23,253 nt of DNA from an uncultured Muribaculaceae bacterium (GTDB lineage Bacteria; Bacteroidota; Bacteroidia; Bacteroidales; Muribaculaceae): assembly GCA_910584495.1 (NCBI GenBank), contig CAJUAR010000043.1, positions 1 through 23,253 on the forward strand, given 5' to 3'. Under the pieces are notes generated by a model that was not told the origin of the DNA, made no database searches, and saw nothing but the letters and a program-made list of their open reading frames with translations. Below are positions 8,564 to 15,700 of the stretch, piece by piece. Every line of letters starts with the position of its first letter. The stretch's first letter is position 1. The translations under genes and the position numbers were made by a program.

Positions 8564-9115
8564 ATGAAAATGAAAATGCTTGTGGCAGCTGTTGCTGTCG
8601 TAGCTGCTTTCTTCACAGCTTGCACTTCGAAAACCGCCGACACCAAGGCTGAAGCCATGACTGTTGATTCGCTCGAACGCGTTCTTCCCTCCAGCGTTGG
8701 CGACACCGTAGAAGTTGAAGGCCTCCTCGCTCGCGTATGCGCTAAGACCGGCAAAAAAGCCTGCATGGTAAACCCTGACTCTTCCTTCACTCTTCGCCTC
8801 ACTGCAGCTCCTGAATTTACTTTTGCTCCCGAACTCGCCGGCAAGAACGTAACTGTTAAGGGTATTGTTCGCGAAGACAGCCTCACCAACGAAGTTCTCG
8901 CTGCCATGGTTGCCAGCTATGTTGAAGCTCCCGACAGCCTCAAAACAGGTGCTTGCCCCAACGGTTCTTGCTGCTCTGCCGCATGCGAAGATACCGCTGC
9001 TTTTGCTGCCCGCATCCAGGAACTCTACAACCGTCTCGACGCTCGCAAACTTGCCGACGGCAAAGAATATGTTTCGGTCTATACAATCGAAACTGTTGCT
9101 TGCGACGCTAAATAA
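8564..9115 (+). CDS. OB-fold-like lipoprotein with a cysteine cluster
   Basis: A 183-residue lipoprotein: MKMKMLVAAV signal and a lipobox with Cys at residue 20 (FFTAC). Residues ~44-115 read as a small beta-barrel, OB-fold-like domain (DTVEVEGLLARVCAKTGKKA, then TLRLTAAPEFTF, GKNVTVKGIVRED). This resembles a Bacteroidetes periplasmic lipoprotein group with a conserved C-x7-C in the second strand (C59 and C67 here). A segment with Cys 131, 136, 137 and 141 (C-x4-CC-x3-C) follows, then a helix and a last Cys at 180. Metal binding or redox chemistry is possible but unproven. Three in-frame ATGs lie within 15 bases; the first is used. The 45-base gap after ribBA shows no promoter box, so it probably belongs to the lptF/G-ribBA operon. 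Confidence 0.85.
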   Translation: MKMKMLVAAVAVVAAFFTACTSKTADTKAEAMTVDSLERVLPSSVGDTVEVEGLLARVCAKTGKKACMVNPDSSFTLRLTAAPEFTFAPELAGKNVTVKGIVREDSLTNEVLAAMVASYVEAPDSLKTGACPNGSCCSAACEDTAAFAARIQELYNRLDARKLADGKEYVSVYTIETVACDAK

Positions 9116-9130
9116 GCAACTTTAACCATA

Positions 9131-9148
9131 GCGTCAAACCTTTGACGC
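9131..9148 (+). other. Small hairpin after the OB-fold lipoprotein gene
   Basis: GCGTCAA and TTGACGC form a perfect 7-base stem around the loop ACCT, 15 bases after the stop codon. The downstream bases (AGATTCTTTG) are not a clean U tract. It may protect the 3' end or help the stronger terminator just downstream. Confidence 0.4.
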
Positions 9149-9163
9149 AGATTCTTTGTTATG

Positions 9164-9207
9164 AGATTGTCTGCATATGAACAACAGACAATCTTTTTAT
9201 TATTTTT
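9164..9207 (+). terminator. Intrinsic terminator or attenuator directly before the SIMPL gene
   Basis: AGATTGTCTG (9164-9173) and CAGACAATCT (9185-9194) pair perfectly around an 11-base loop, followed by TTTTATTATTTTT to 9207. The U tract ends only six bases before the ATG at 9214, so this either ends the upstream transcript or acts as an attenuator in the leader of the SIMPL gene. Confidence 0.7.
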
Positions 9208-9213
9208 CCGATT

Positions 9214-9918
9214 ATGAAACCATCACTCATCGTCTCATCGGCCATCGTTGCTCTCGGTATTGTCATTTTAGGCTTCGCCCTCAAAAGCGGAATCGACCGT
9301 TTCTCCGACCGCGACCGCGTGGTCACTGTCCGCGGTCTTTGCGAGAAAGAAGTGAAGGCAAACAAGGTTACCTGGCCCATCGTTACCAAAGAAATAGGCA
9401 ACGACCTGGTTACGATTTACAACCAAATTGAAAATTCCAACAAAGCAATTGTCAGCTTTTTGACAGCCAATGGATTGGGCAAAGATGAAATATCGGTCAA
9501 CCCTCCTCAGATTTATGATGCTGCAGCCGATCGCTATGGCAACCAGAACGTGCGCTACCGATATCAGGCAACAAATGTTGTTGTGGTGACATCAGAAAAA
9601 GTGGAACATGTACGCGAGCTTATTAAAAAGCAGACCGAGTTGCTTCGCGACGGTATTGCCGTAGTTGCCGGAGACTATAACTACCAGACAACTTACGAAT
9701 ATACTGAGTTAAACTCCATCAAGCCCGAAATGATTGCCGAGGCAACGGCAAACGCCCGTCAGGCTGCCGACAAATTTGCCGAGGACTCCAACAGCGAGCT
9801 GGGGAAAATCAAAACCGCATCGCAAGGCCAATTTTCTATCTCCGACCGCGATCAATACACCCCCAACATCAAAACCGTCCGCGTAGTCACCTCCATCACC
9901 TATTACCTCGAAGACTGA
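9214..9918 (+). CDS. SIMPL (DUF541) domain membrane-anchored protein
   Basis: A 234-residue protein with one N-terminal anchor (residues ~5-25, LIVSSAIVALGIVILGFALK) and a periplasmic SIMPL domain. Family signs are RVVTVRGLCEKEVKANKVTW (35-54), long amphipathic helices, DEISVNPPQIYD, the strand YRYQATNVVVVTSEKVE, and the C-terminal block SISDRDQYTPNIKTVRVVTS, then YYLED. SIMPL proteins include the oligomeric BP26/Omp28 of Brucella; the molecular role is generally unknown. The gene sits just after a terminator-like hairpin and has no evident TAnnTTTG box, so its expression may be tied to read-through. A clean terminator follows. Confidence 0.9.
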   Translation: MKPSLIVSSAIVALGIVILGFALKSGIDRFSDRDRVVTVRGLCEKEVKANKVTWPIVTKEIGNDLVTIYNQIENSNKAIVSFLTANGLGKDEISVNPPQIYDAAADRYGNQNVRYRYQATNVVVVTSEKVEHVRELIKKQTELLRDGIAVVAGDYNYQTTYEYTELNSIKPEMIAEATANARQAADKFAEDSNSELGKIKTASQGQFSISDRDQYTPNIKTVRVVTSITYYLED

Positions 9919-9942
9919 CTCAGGCCCTCGAAGCATCTGTTG

Positions 9943-9978
9943 CGACCGGCAAGATTACCTCTGCCGGTCGTTTTGTTT
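9943..9978 (+). terminator. Intrinsic terminator after the SIMPL gene
   Basis: Perfect 9-base arms CGACCGGCA (9943-9951) and TGCCGGTCG (9962-9970) with a 10-base loop are followed by TTTTGTTT. It closes the plus-strand block before the convergent CsgG operon. Confidence 0.8.
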
Positions 9979-9998
9979 GGGAGAGGCAAGATGAATAT

Positions 9999-10018
9999 GC
10001 GAGGTGTCCTCACCTCGC
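9999..10018. repeat. Short perfect inverted repeat between convergent operons
   Basis: GCGAGGTG and CACCTCGC form a perfect 8-base stem with loop TCCT. Neither strand has a U tract after it. It lies in the gap where the SIMPL and CsgG operons converge, so a role in 3' end stability or two-way termination is possible. An imperfect hairpin follows at about 10021-10042. Confidence 0.5.
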
Positions 10019-10076
10019 CGGTAGGCTGCTTGCCAGGCTACACAGAGGCGTACATTTAGAGCCGGTTCTTAAATCG

Positions 10077-10754
10077 TTAATTTATAGTTGCTTTAATCAA
10101 GCTCTCGGTAGCGGGATTAGAAGAATCTTTTTCATATAAAGGAGAGTACTTGCCAGCTGGCATGTCAGACAAAACGTAAGCGTTGCACTTTCTACCGGCA
10201 ACAACCTTGTCGGTAACTGCAGTGTTCACGGCTGTAGCAACCATGCCCACAAGCGCACCTATTATGCCCCCGTCGCCACCGCTGATACTGGTGTCTACTT
10301 TGATGTTTCCTTCTTTTTGATATAAAATCTGCCCTGTCTTGGTTGAACGTAGACGATACTCTACATCTACTGCCAGCACTCCGCCCACATTATTTCTGCT
10401 CCAATCTTTTATGATGGTAAACATAGCGGCATCGGCACCCAATACATTTTTAAATATGCTTAGGTCTGCATCAATGAAGTATTCGGCATCGTATGCACTC
10501 TCTTGCTGAAACATCTCCATAGTAAGATAGGGAGAGAATACGTAGTAGCCCTTCTCGCAAAGCGGCATATACATTGTGGTATAAAAGTAATCTTTGGCTT
10601 CGACGTGTGTCGTTTGGTTGACCGGAGGCATAATGGCTATTGTCAAAGGTTTTTCTTCGTACATTCCCGGATACTTATTTCCCAAGGTCTGTGATGTAGA
10701 GCAGGAACTCAAGACAGACACCATCAATAAAGCCGACAATATGATTTTTTTCAT
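10077..10754 (-). CDS. DUF799 / GNA1162-family lipoprotein of the CsgG-like operon
   Basis: A 225-residue lipoprotein with signal MKKIILSALLMVSVLSSC (lipid Cys 18). The mature part begins YPGMYEEKPLTIAIMPPVNQTTHVE, the entry strand of the DUF799/GNA1162 family. It continues with YFYTTMYMPLCEKGYYVFSP, then the DYLF-like core ADAAMFTIIKDW, then a strand pair (VEYRLRSTKTGQILYQKEG), and a Gly-rich segment SISGGDGGIIGALVGMVATA that could be membrane-active. Members are outer-membrane lipoproteins related in fold to the TolB N-terminal domain; their role is unknown. The ATG overlaps the DUF4810 stop (ATGA, 10751-10754). This is the last gene of the operon. Confidence 0.88.
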   Translation of the reverse strand: MKKIILSALLMVSVLSSCSTSQTLGNKYPGMYEEKPLTIAIMPPVNQTTHVEAKDYFYTTMYMPLCEKGYYVFSPYLTMEMFQQESAYDAEYFIDADLSIFKNVLGADAAMFTIIKDWSRNNVGGVLAVDVEYRLRSTKTGQILYQKEGNIKVDTSISGGDGGIIGALVGMVATAVNTAVTDKVVAGRKCNAYVLSDMPAGKYSPLYEKDSSNPATESLIKATIN

Positions 10755-11095
10755 TTTTCCAATTGTTTAATGATGCGTGAAATATATTTTTCCGATTCGG
10801 GATATAGTTCAATCTCCTTCTTCAGAAAGCTCAGTCCCTCCTCCTTTTTGCCGCTTTTGTAGAGCTGATAGCCATATTCGGCATATAGCCCGGGGGGAAC
10901 TACGCCACGAGTTCCTTTCTGTTTGTCTGTTAGTTTCTTATACTCCTCCAGCATCTTTACATGAAGCTCATCAGTAGACTTTTTAGTATATTGATAAGTA
11001 GCATCTTCGTAGTCATGCCATGAATACATAGTCTTGGTAGTGGCACAGGACGACAAGGCCAGCACCACTATAGTTGTGACAAGGAACTTTTCCAT
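10751..11095 (-). CDS. DUF4810-family lipoprotein
   Basis: A 114-residue lipoprotein with lipid Cys 17 (LALSSCATTK). The mature protein has the DUF4810 pattern: MYSWHDYEDATYQYTKK near the N-terminus, a helical middle (LHVKMLEEYKKLTDKQKG), then VPPGLYAEYGYQLYKSGKKE and a TPR-like helical end (EGLSFLKKEIELYPESEKYI). In other bacteria this family is found between CsgG-like and DUF799 genes, exactly as here, which supports the assignment. A one-base TAATG junction with the upstream lipoprotein and an ATGA overlap with DUF799 indicate translational coupling and fixed stoichiometry. Confidence 0.88.
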   Translation of the reverse strand: MEKFLVTTIVVLALSSCATTKTMYSWHDYEDATYQYTKKSTDELHVKMLEEYKKLTDKQKGTRGVVPPGLYAEYGYQLYKSGKKEEGLSFLKKEIELYPESEKYISRIIKQLEK

Positions 11096-11430
11096 TATGG
11101 TAATGCGATTTGTTTTACGTCCTGTGTAGATACAAAAATCTTCTTTTCATAGATGATTTTGCCTTCGCAGCTCACTTTCAACGTGTGTGTGCCTGTTGCA
11201 ATGCCATATTGCGTGCCAAAACGACTTGCATCCTTAGCTTTCACCACCTTGGCCTTGAACGGCTGTGCATTGTCAACCGAAACCATCACCTCCTCATCAG
11301 CATATTGGTCACTGCTGACAAACAGCAAATAGGCCATATCTTCTTTCCCGGACTGCTGGGCAACCGGAAGGTTCGACTTGCAACTGAACAGTAGAAAAGG
11401 CAAGGACAATAATATCAGTAGCGTTTTCAT
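11095..11430 (-). CDS. Small unrecognised lipoprotein in the CsgG-like operon
   Basis: A 111-residue lipoprotein (MKTLLILLSLPFLLFSC, lipid Cys 17) that I do not recognise by family. After the Cys come short linkers, then an all-beta looking body: MAYLLFVSSDQYADEEVMVS, PFKAKVVKAKDA, then GIATGTHTLKVSCEGKIIYE and KKIFVSTQDVKQIALP. The Gly-Thr-His-Thr-Leu pattern and strand spacing resemble small PEGA-like beta domains that pack on membranes; this is a guess. The start overlaps the stop of the CsgG-like gene by four bases (ATGA) and its stop overlaps the DUF4810 start by one, so it is clearly part of the operon. Confidence 0.8.
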   Translation of the reverse strand: MKTLLILLSLPFLLFSCKSNLPVAQQSGKEDMAYLLFVSSDQYADEEVMVSVDNAQPFKAKVVKAKDASRFGTQYGIATGTHTLKVSCEGKIIYEKKIFVSTQDVKQIALP

Positions 11431-12353
11431 TTTATTTGTTCAATGATATAGTTAGACATATTCGACGCATCGATATTTTCTTGGGTAGCAACCTCCACAA
11501 ACGAGTACTCTGTTTCTGGAGTATCCCCTCCGGTCATAAGCACCTTAGCATGTCCCACGTTTTTTCCGGGAAGCGTAATCATGATACCTGTCTGCGGGTT
11601 CTTCACTTTCTTACCTTTTGTCATTATTGCGAATGTCATACCCTCCTTGACACCTTGGCTTTCGCCGCCGGCAATCAGAACACCATCTTTATCATAAGAG
11701 AGGAAGAATGTCTTCCATGGTTTATTTGTGCATTTGTTGATGATATTCTCAACCAGTTGGCCGATGGCTTCCGAAATTGCTTTGTCGCTCAAGGTGGCAT
11801 CGAAACTTGCCTGTCCTCCAATGCCCATCGTTGTTTTTGTAGTAATCTCTGCAGCCCCCTTTGCTTCATCCGAGTAAATGATAAGGCCGGTAGAAACATC
11901 GACCAGACGAATGGCCACTGCGGCTTCTACGGTCTGTGTCTTTTGCGAAGTAAACACACCGTTTTTGCCCGTGTTTTTTCGGCCAAACTCAGTGATAGAT
12001 CCTATTATCATGTAGTCTGCGCCGATGGAAGCTGCGGCATTCTCATTCTTTTGGCTTTCTTCCAGCAAGGTTGACAAGTCGCTTCTTTCCAACAGCAAGA
12101 ACTTGCCGGAGGCTGCCAACTTGGCCGAAAGTATGTCCAGAGCTTGTTTTCCCATCGGGTCATTCTCTTTGTCATAGAAAATGCCTTTTGCATACTGTGT
12201 TTCATTAGAGAATCGGCCTATGGCCACTTTTCTCTTCAGCACCATTCCATCATCTTGTACTGCGGTCGGTGCTTCTACGATTTCGGTCTTGCGCTGAGCC
12301 ATTGATGGCAGGACAAGAGCCATAAACATAGCAATAAAGATAAGCTTTTTCAT
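11427..12353 (-). CDS. CsgG-like protein without lipobox, with C-terminal extension
   Basis: A 308-residue protein from the ATG at 12353; the 9 extra residues from 12380 are not signal-like, whereas MKKLIFIAMFMALVLPSMAQ is. The CsgG-type domain spans ~40-208: KVAIGRFSNETQYAKG, then LLERSDLSTLLEE, GADYMIIGSITEFGRKN, VEAAVAIRLVDVSTGLIIYS and AISEAIGQLVENIINKC. Residues ~210-308 add a small beta domain (GGESQGVKEGMTFAIMTKGK, then NPQTG) like the FlgT C-terminal/SH3-like extension seen on other CsgG relatives. In curli systems CsgG is a nonameric outer-membrane channel anchored by an N-terminal lipid; here signal cleavage would be by signal peptidase I and no lipid Cys exists. It heads a four-gene coupled operon. 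Function in Bacteroidetes is unknown. Confidence 0.88.
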   Translation of the reverse strand: MKKLIFIAMFMALVLPSMAQRKTEIVEAPTAVQDDGMVLKRKVAIGRFSNETQYAKGIFYDKENDPMGKQALDILSAKLAASGKFLLLERSDLSTLLEESQKNENAAASIGADYMIIGSITEFGRKNTGKNGVFTSQKTQTVEAAVAIRLVDVSTGLIIYSDEAKGAAEITTKTTMGIGGQASFDATLSDKAISEAIGQLVENIINKCTNKPWKTFFLSYDKDGVLIAGGESQGVKEGMTFAIMTKGKKVKNPQTGIMITLPGKNVGHAKVLMTGGDTPETEYSFVEVATQENIDASNMSNYIIEQIK

Positions 12354-12496
12354 GGGAATATCTAAAATTAAAATATTCAACGCAAGGGCGTTTAATCGCT
12401 ATAAATTTAAAAACTCGAAAAATAAAGCAAATGGCATCTCAGAGGGACAATAAAATCTACAGAATACCTTTTGGACAACATTTCTCGATTCGATTA

Positions 12497-12504
12497 CAAA
12501 AATA
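12497..12504 (-). promoter_or_regulatory. Possible -7 box for the CsgG-like operon
   Basis: On the minus strand this reads TATTTTTG, matching TAnnTTTG. No TTTG element is present at the expected distance further upstream. It would give a leader of about 135 nt before the ATG at 12353. Weak support. Confidence 0.25.
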
Positions 12505-12600
12505 CAAAATATTACCGATAGTATGCCTTAAAAAAAACGTTAATAAAATTCAAAGCCTTTAGTAGGATCTCAATTTTTCATATTCTTGATCATTTTTTTT

Positions 12601-12638
12601 GATAGCCAGAAACGTCGTCGAGGGCATTTCTGACTATC
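12601..12638. other. Interrupted inverted repeat upstream of the beta-galactosidase
   Basis: GATAGCCAGAAA (12601-12612) and TTTCTGACTATC (12627-12638) pair over 12 positions with one mismatch, with a 14-base loop. Eight T residues precede it rather than follow it, and on the minus strand the stem is followed by A residues, so it does not look like a terminator in either direction. A regulator site or RNA structure is possible. Confidence 0.5.
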
Positions 12639-12664
12639 TTCGCTCATAATTTGCGAGGATTGTT

Positions 12665-12722
12665 AACAAAAAGCAATATTGCCGAAATATTCTTAAATTG
12701 ATGATGCCGTTTGCTTTTTGTT
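12665..12722. promoter_or_regulatory. Perfect 12-base inverted repeat overlapping the beta-galactosidase promoter
   Basis: AACAAAAAGCAA (12665-12676) and its exact reverse complement TTGCTTTTTGTT (12711-12722) are separated by 34 bases, so the arm centres are 46 bases apart. The right arm ends two bases before the TAACTTTG box and would lie inside the -33/-7 spacer. This is where an operator for a repressor or activator would be expected. A related 10-of-12 match to the half-site is at 12419-12430, but low complexity makes that weak. Confidence 0.5.
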
Positions 12723-12724
12723 CC

Positions 12725-12732
12725 TAACTTTG
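12725..12732 (+). promoter_or_regulatory. -7 box of the beta-galactosidase promoter
   Basis: TAACTTTG matches TAnnTTTG and lies 22 bases before the ATG, implying a short leader of about 16 nt. The -33 element is poor: the best TTG (12698-12700) is 24 bases away. That would fit a promoter needing an activator, consistent with the inverted repeat beside it. Confidence 0.55.
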
Positions 12733-12754
12733 TAAAAATAACCTTAAAACCAAA

Positions 12755-15700
12755 ATGAAACAAACACTTATCACATTATGCCTCGGAATGGGTATATTCC
12801 TCGGGACATCGGCTCAGACCTTCAAGGAATGGACCGACCCGAATGTAAATGCGGTGAACAGGGCCCCAATGCGTGCCGTTCATTTTGCATATAAAAACGG
12901 AGAAGACACAGAATCTTTGTCGGCTAAAAAGAACTCATCCAATTATCTGTCGCTCAACGGTACATGGAAATTCAACTGGGTGAACGATGCCTCGCAGCGT
13001 CCTACCGACTTCTGGCGCACCGACTTCAACGACAAGGGCTGGGACAACATGTCCGTGCCCGGTGTTTGGGAGCTTAACGGGTATGGCGACCCTATCTATG
13101 TAAACATCGGTTATGCCTGGAGAAACCAGTATGAAAATAATCCTCCGCAGCCACCCACGCAGAACAACCATGTGGGCACCTATCGGCGCACCATCGAAGT
13201 GCCCGCTTCGTGGACCGGAAAGGATATTTTTGCTCGCTTCGGCTCGGTGACTTCAAACATCTACCTGTGGGTCAACGGAAAATATGTGGGATATAGCGAG
13301 GACAGCAAGCTTGAAGCAGTGTTCGACATCACCCGCTATCTCAAACCGGGGCAGAAAAACCTTATATGCTTCCAGGTGTTCCGCTGGTGCGACGGCACAT
13401 ATCTTGAAGACCAAGATTTTTTCCGTTTTTCGGGAGTGGCTCGCGATTCCTACCTCTATGCCCGCGACAAAAAGCGCATTGAGGACATTCGCATCACCAC
13501 CGATTTAGACAATAACTTCAACGACGGCATCCTCAACATCGACCTCACCACAACTGCTTCCAAACCCGTCGAACTCGTTCTTGTCGATGCCGACGGCAAA
13601 GAAGTAGCACGCGCCAAGACAAAAGGCAGCGGTCGTACAACAATGCGTCTGTCGGACATTAACAAATGGACTGCCGAAACTCCCTATCTGTATACGCTGA
13701 CGGCGCGAATGGAAGGTTCAGACGAAGTTGTGCCCGTAAATGTCGGTTTCCGCAAGGTGGAAATTGTCGGCAGCCAGGTGCTTGTCAACGGCAAGCCCGT
13801 CCTTTTCAAGGGTGTGAACCGTCATGAGCTCGACCCCGACGGCGGTTATGTTGTCTCGCCCGAACGCATGCTGCAGGATATCAAGCTGATGAAAGAACTC
13901 AATGTCAATGGTGTGCGCACTTGTCACTATCCCGACGATGAGCTGTGGTATGACCTTTGCGACAAATACGGACTCTATGTAGTGTCGGAGGCAAATCTCG
14001 AAAGCCATGGTATGGGTTACAAAGAAAAAACTCTCGCCAAAGACCCGCAGTATGCCAAGGCGCACATGGAACGCAATCAGCGACATGTGCAGCGCAATTT
14101 CAACCATCCTTCCATTATATTTTGGAGCCTCGGCAACGAAGGAGGCTACGGGCCTAACTTCGAAGAAGCTTATAGATGGGTGAAAGCTGAAGACCCTTCG
14201 CGGCCGGTGCAGTACGAACGTGCCGAAACGTATGGCATGACCGATGTGTTCTGCCCTATGTACTACGACTACGCCAGCATGGAACAATATGGGAAAGCCC
14301 CAAGCCTCGACAAGCCTCTCATTCAATGCGAATATGCTCATGCAATGGGTAATTCGATGGGCGGTTTCGACCGTTATTGGGAGCAAATCCGAAAATATCC
14401 CAATCTGCAGGGAGGTTTCATCTGGGACTTCGTCGACCAGGCTGTACGCACCAAGGGCAAAAACGGTGTCGAAATTCTTGCCTACGGCGGCGATTTCAAC
14501 CGTTTCGATGCCAGCGACGGCAATTTCTGTGTCAACGGCGTGGTGAGCCCCGACCGTATTCCCAATCCCCATGCTGCCGAGGTGGCATATTACTATCAGA
14601 ACGTGTGGCCAAAGCTTGTCGATGCTTCGACAGGCCGTGTGAGCATCTACAATGAGAATTTCTTCCGCGACCTCTCCAACCTCACTCTTGGGTGGGTGCT
14701 CCTCAACAACGGTGTGCCCGTGCGCGAAGGTAATGTGCAGTCTATTAATGTCGAAGCCGGTAAAACTGCCGAAATAACTGTTCCCTATGGGGCTGTTTCC
14801 GACCATGGCGAATGGACGCTCAATCTGTCGTTCTCGCTCAAAGAGGCCGAAGGTTTGTTGCCGGCCGGATTTGTGGTTGCCCGCGAGCAGTTTGTGCTCA
14901 CCCCCGGCCGCGAAAGTCAGTTTGCTCAGGCAATCGCGGCAGACCGCACCGCGCCTGATGTTGTGGACAACGATCATAACTTCCTCATTGTCAAGAACGA
15001 TGTCTTTGAAATTGAATTCAACCGCGCCAACGGCCTGATGACACGCTACGATGTGCGCGGCACCAACTTTATCAACGATGGCGGCGAGCTGCGGCCCAAC
15101 TTCTGGCGTGCACCCACCGACAACGACTATGGTGCCAACCTTCAACGCGAGTTTGCCGCATGGCGAAACCCGGCCATGAACTTGAAAAAGCTGGAATGGC
15201 GTGCTGCCGACGGAAAAGTGATTGTCGATGCCAGATATGAACTGCCAACCGTTAAGTCGACACTTGACATGTGCTATGAAATAGCTGCCGACGGCACTGT
15301 GAAAGCCACCGAATCGTTGACCACTACCCCAGGCGCACAGGTGGCCGGCATGTTCCGTTTCGGCATGGAAATGCCCATGCCGGCGGCTTTCGACAAAATC
15401 GAGTACTACGGACGCGGACCAGGAGAGAACTATTCCGACCGCAAAGGTTCGGCTTTCCTTGGACTTTATCGCCAGACGGTCGATGAACAATTTTATAGCT
15501 ATATACGCCCGCAGGAAACAGGCACAAAGAGCGACATACGTTTCTGGCGACAGCTCGACAGCGCCGGTAACGGCCTTGAAATTACAGCAGCAAAGCCTTT
15601 CTCGGCCTCAGCTCTCGACTATACCGTTGAAAGCCTCGACGGAGGATGGTCCAAACCGCAGACCCACTCGCCCGAAGTGGCCAAGGCTGGGTTCACTAAT

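Larger units (their letters stand above)
12354..12754. other. Gene-free divergent intergenic region (401 bases)
   Basis: A/T-rich region between the CsgG-like operon (-) and the beta-galactosidase (+). It holds, from left to right: a 5-base hairpin (AACGC/GCGTT, 12379-12392) in the CsgG leader; a possible minus-strand -7 box; an imperfect 12-base stem at 12601-12638; a perfect 12-base inverted repeat at 12665-12722; and a plus-strand -7 box at 12725-12732. No convincing ORF or RNA gene is seen. Confidence 0.8.

Noticed and set aside
9177..9431. Open frame starting in the hairpin loop before the SIMPL gene
   Set aside because: It overlaps the SIMPL coding region in another frame; only the 9214 frame gives a membrane anchor and the family motifs.
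12354..12380. Earlier start for the CsgG-like protein adding MNILILDIP
   Set aside because: The sequence from 12353 is a standard signal peptide; the extension would displace it.
13718..15490. Long open reading frame (590 codons) on the minus strand inside the beta-galactosidase gene
   Set aside because: It lies wholly antisense to an intact GH2 enzyme with both catalytic Glu residues, and its translation shows no domain logic. It reflects codon bias of the plus-strand gene.
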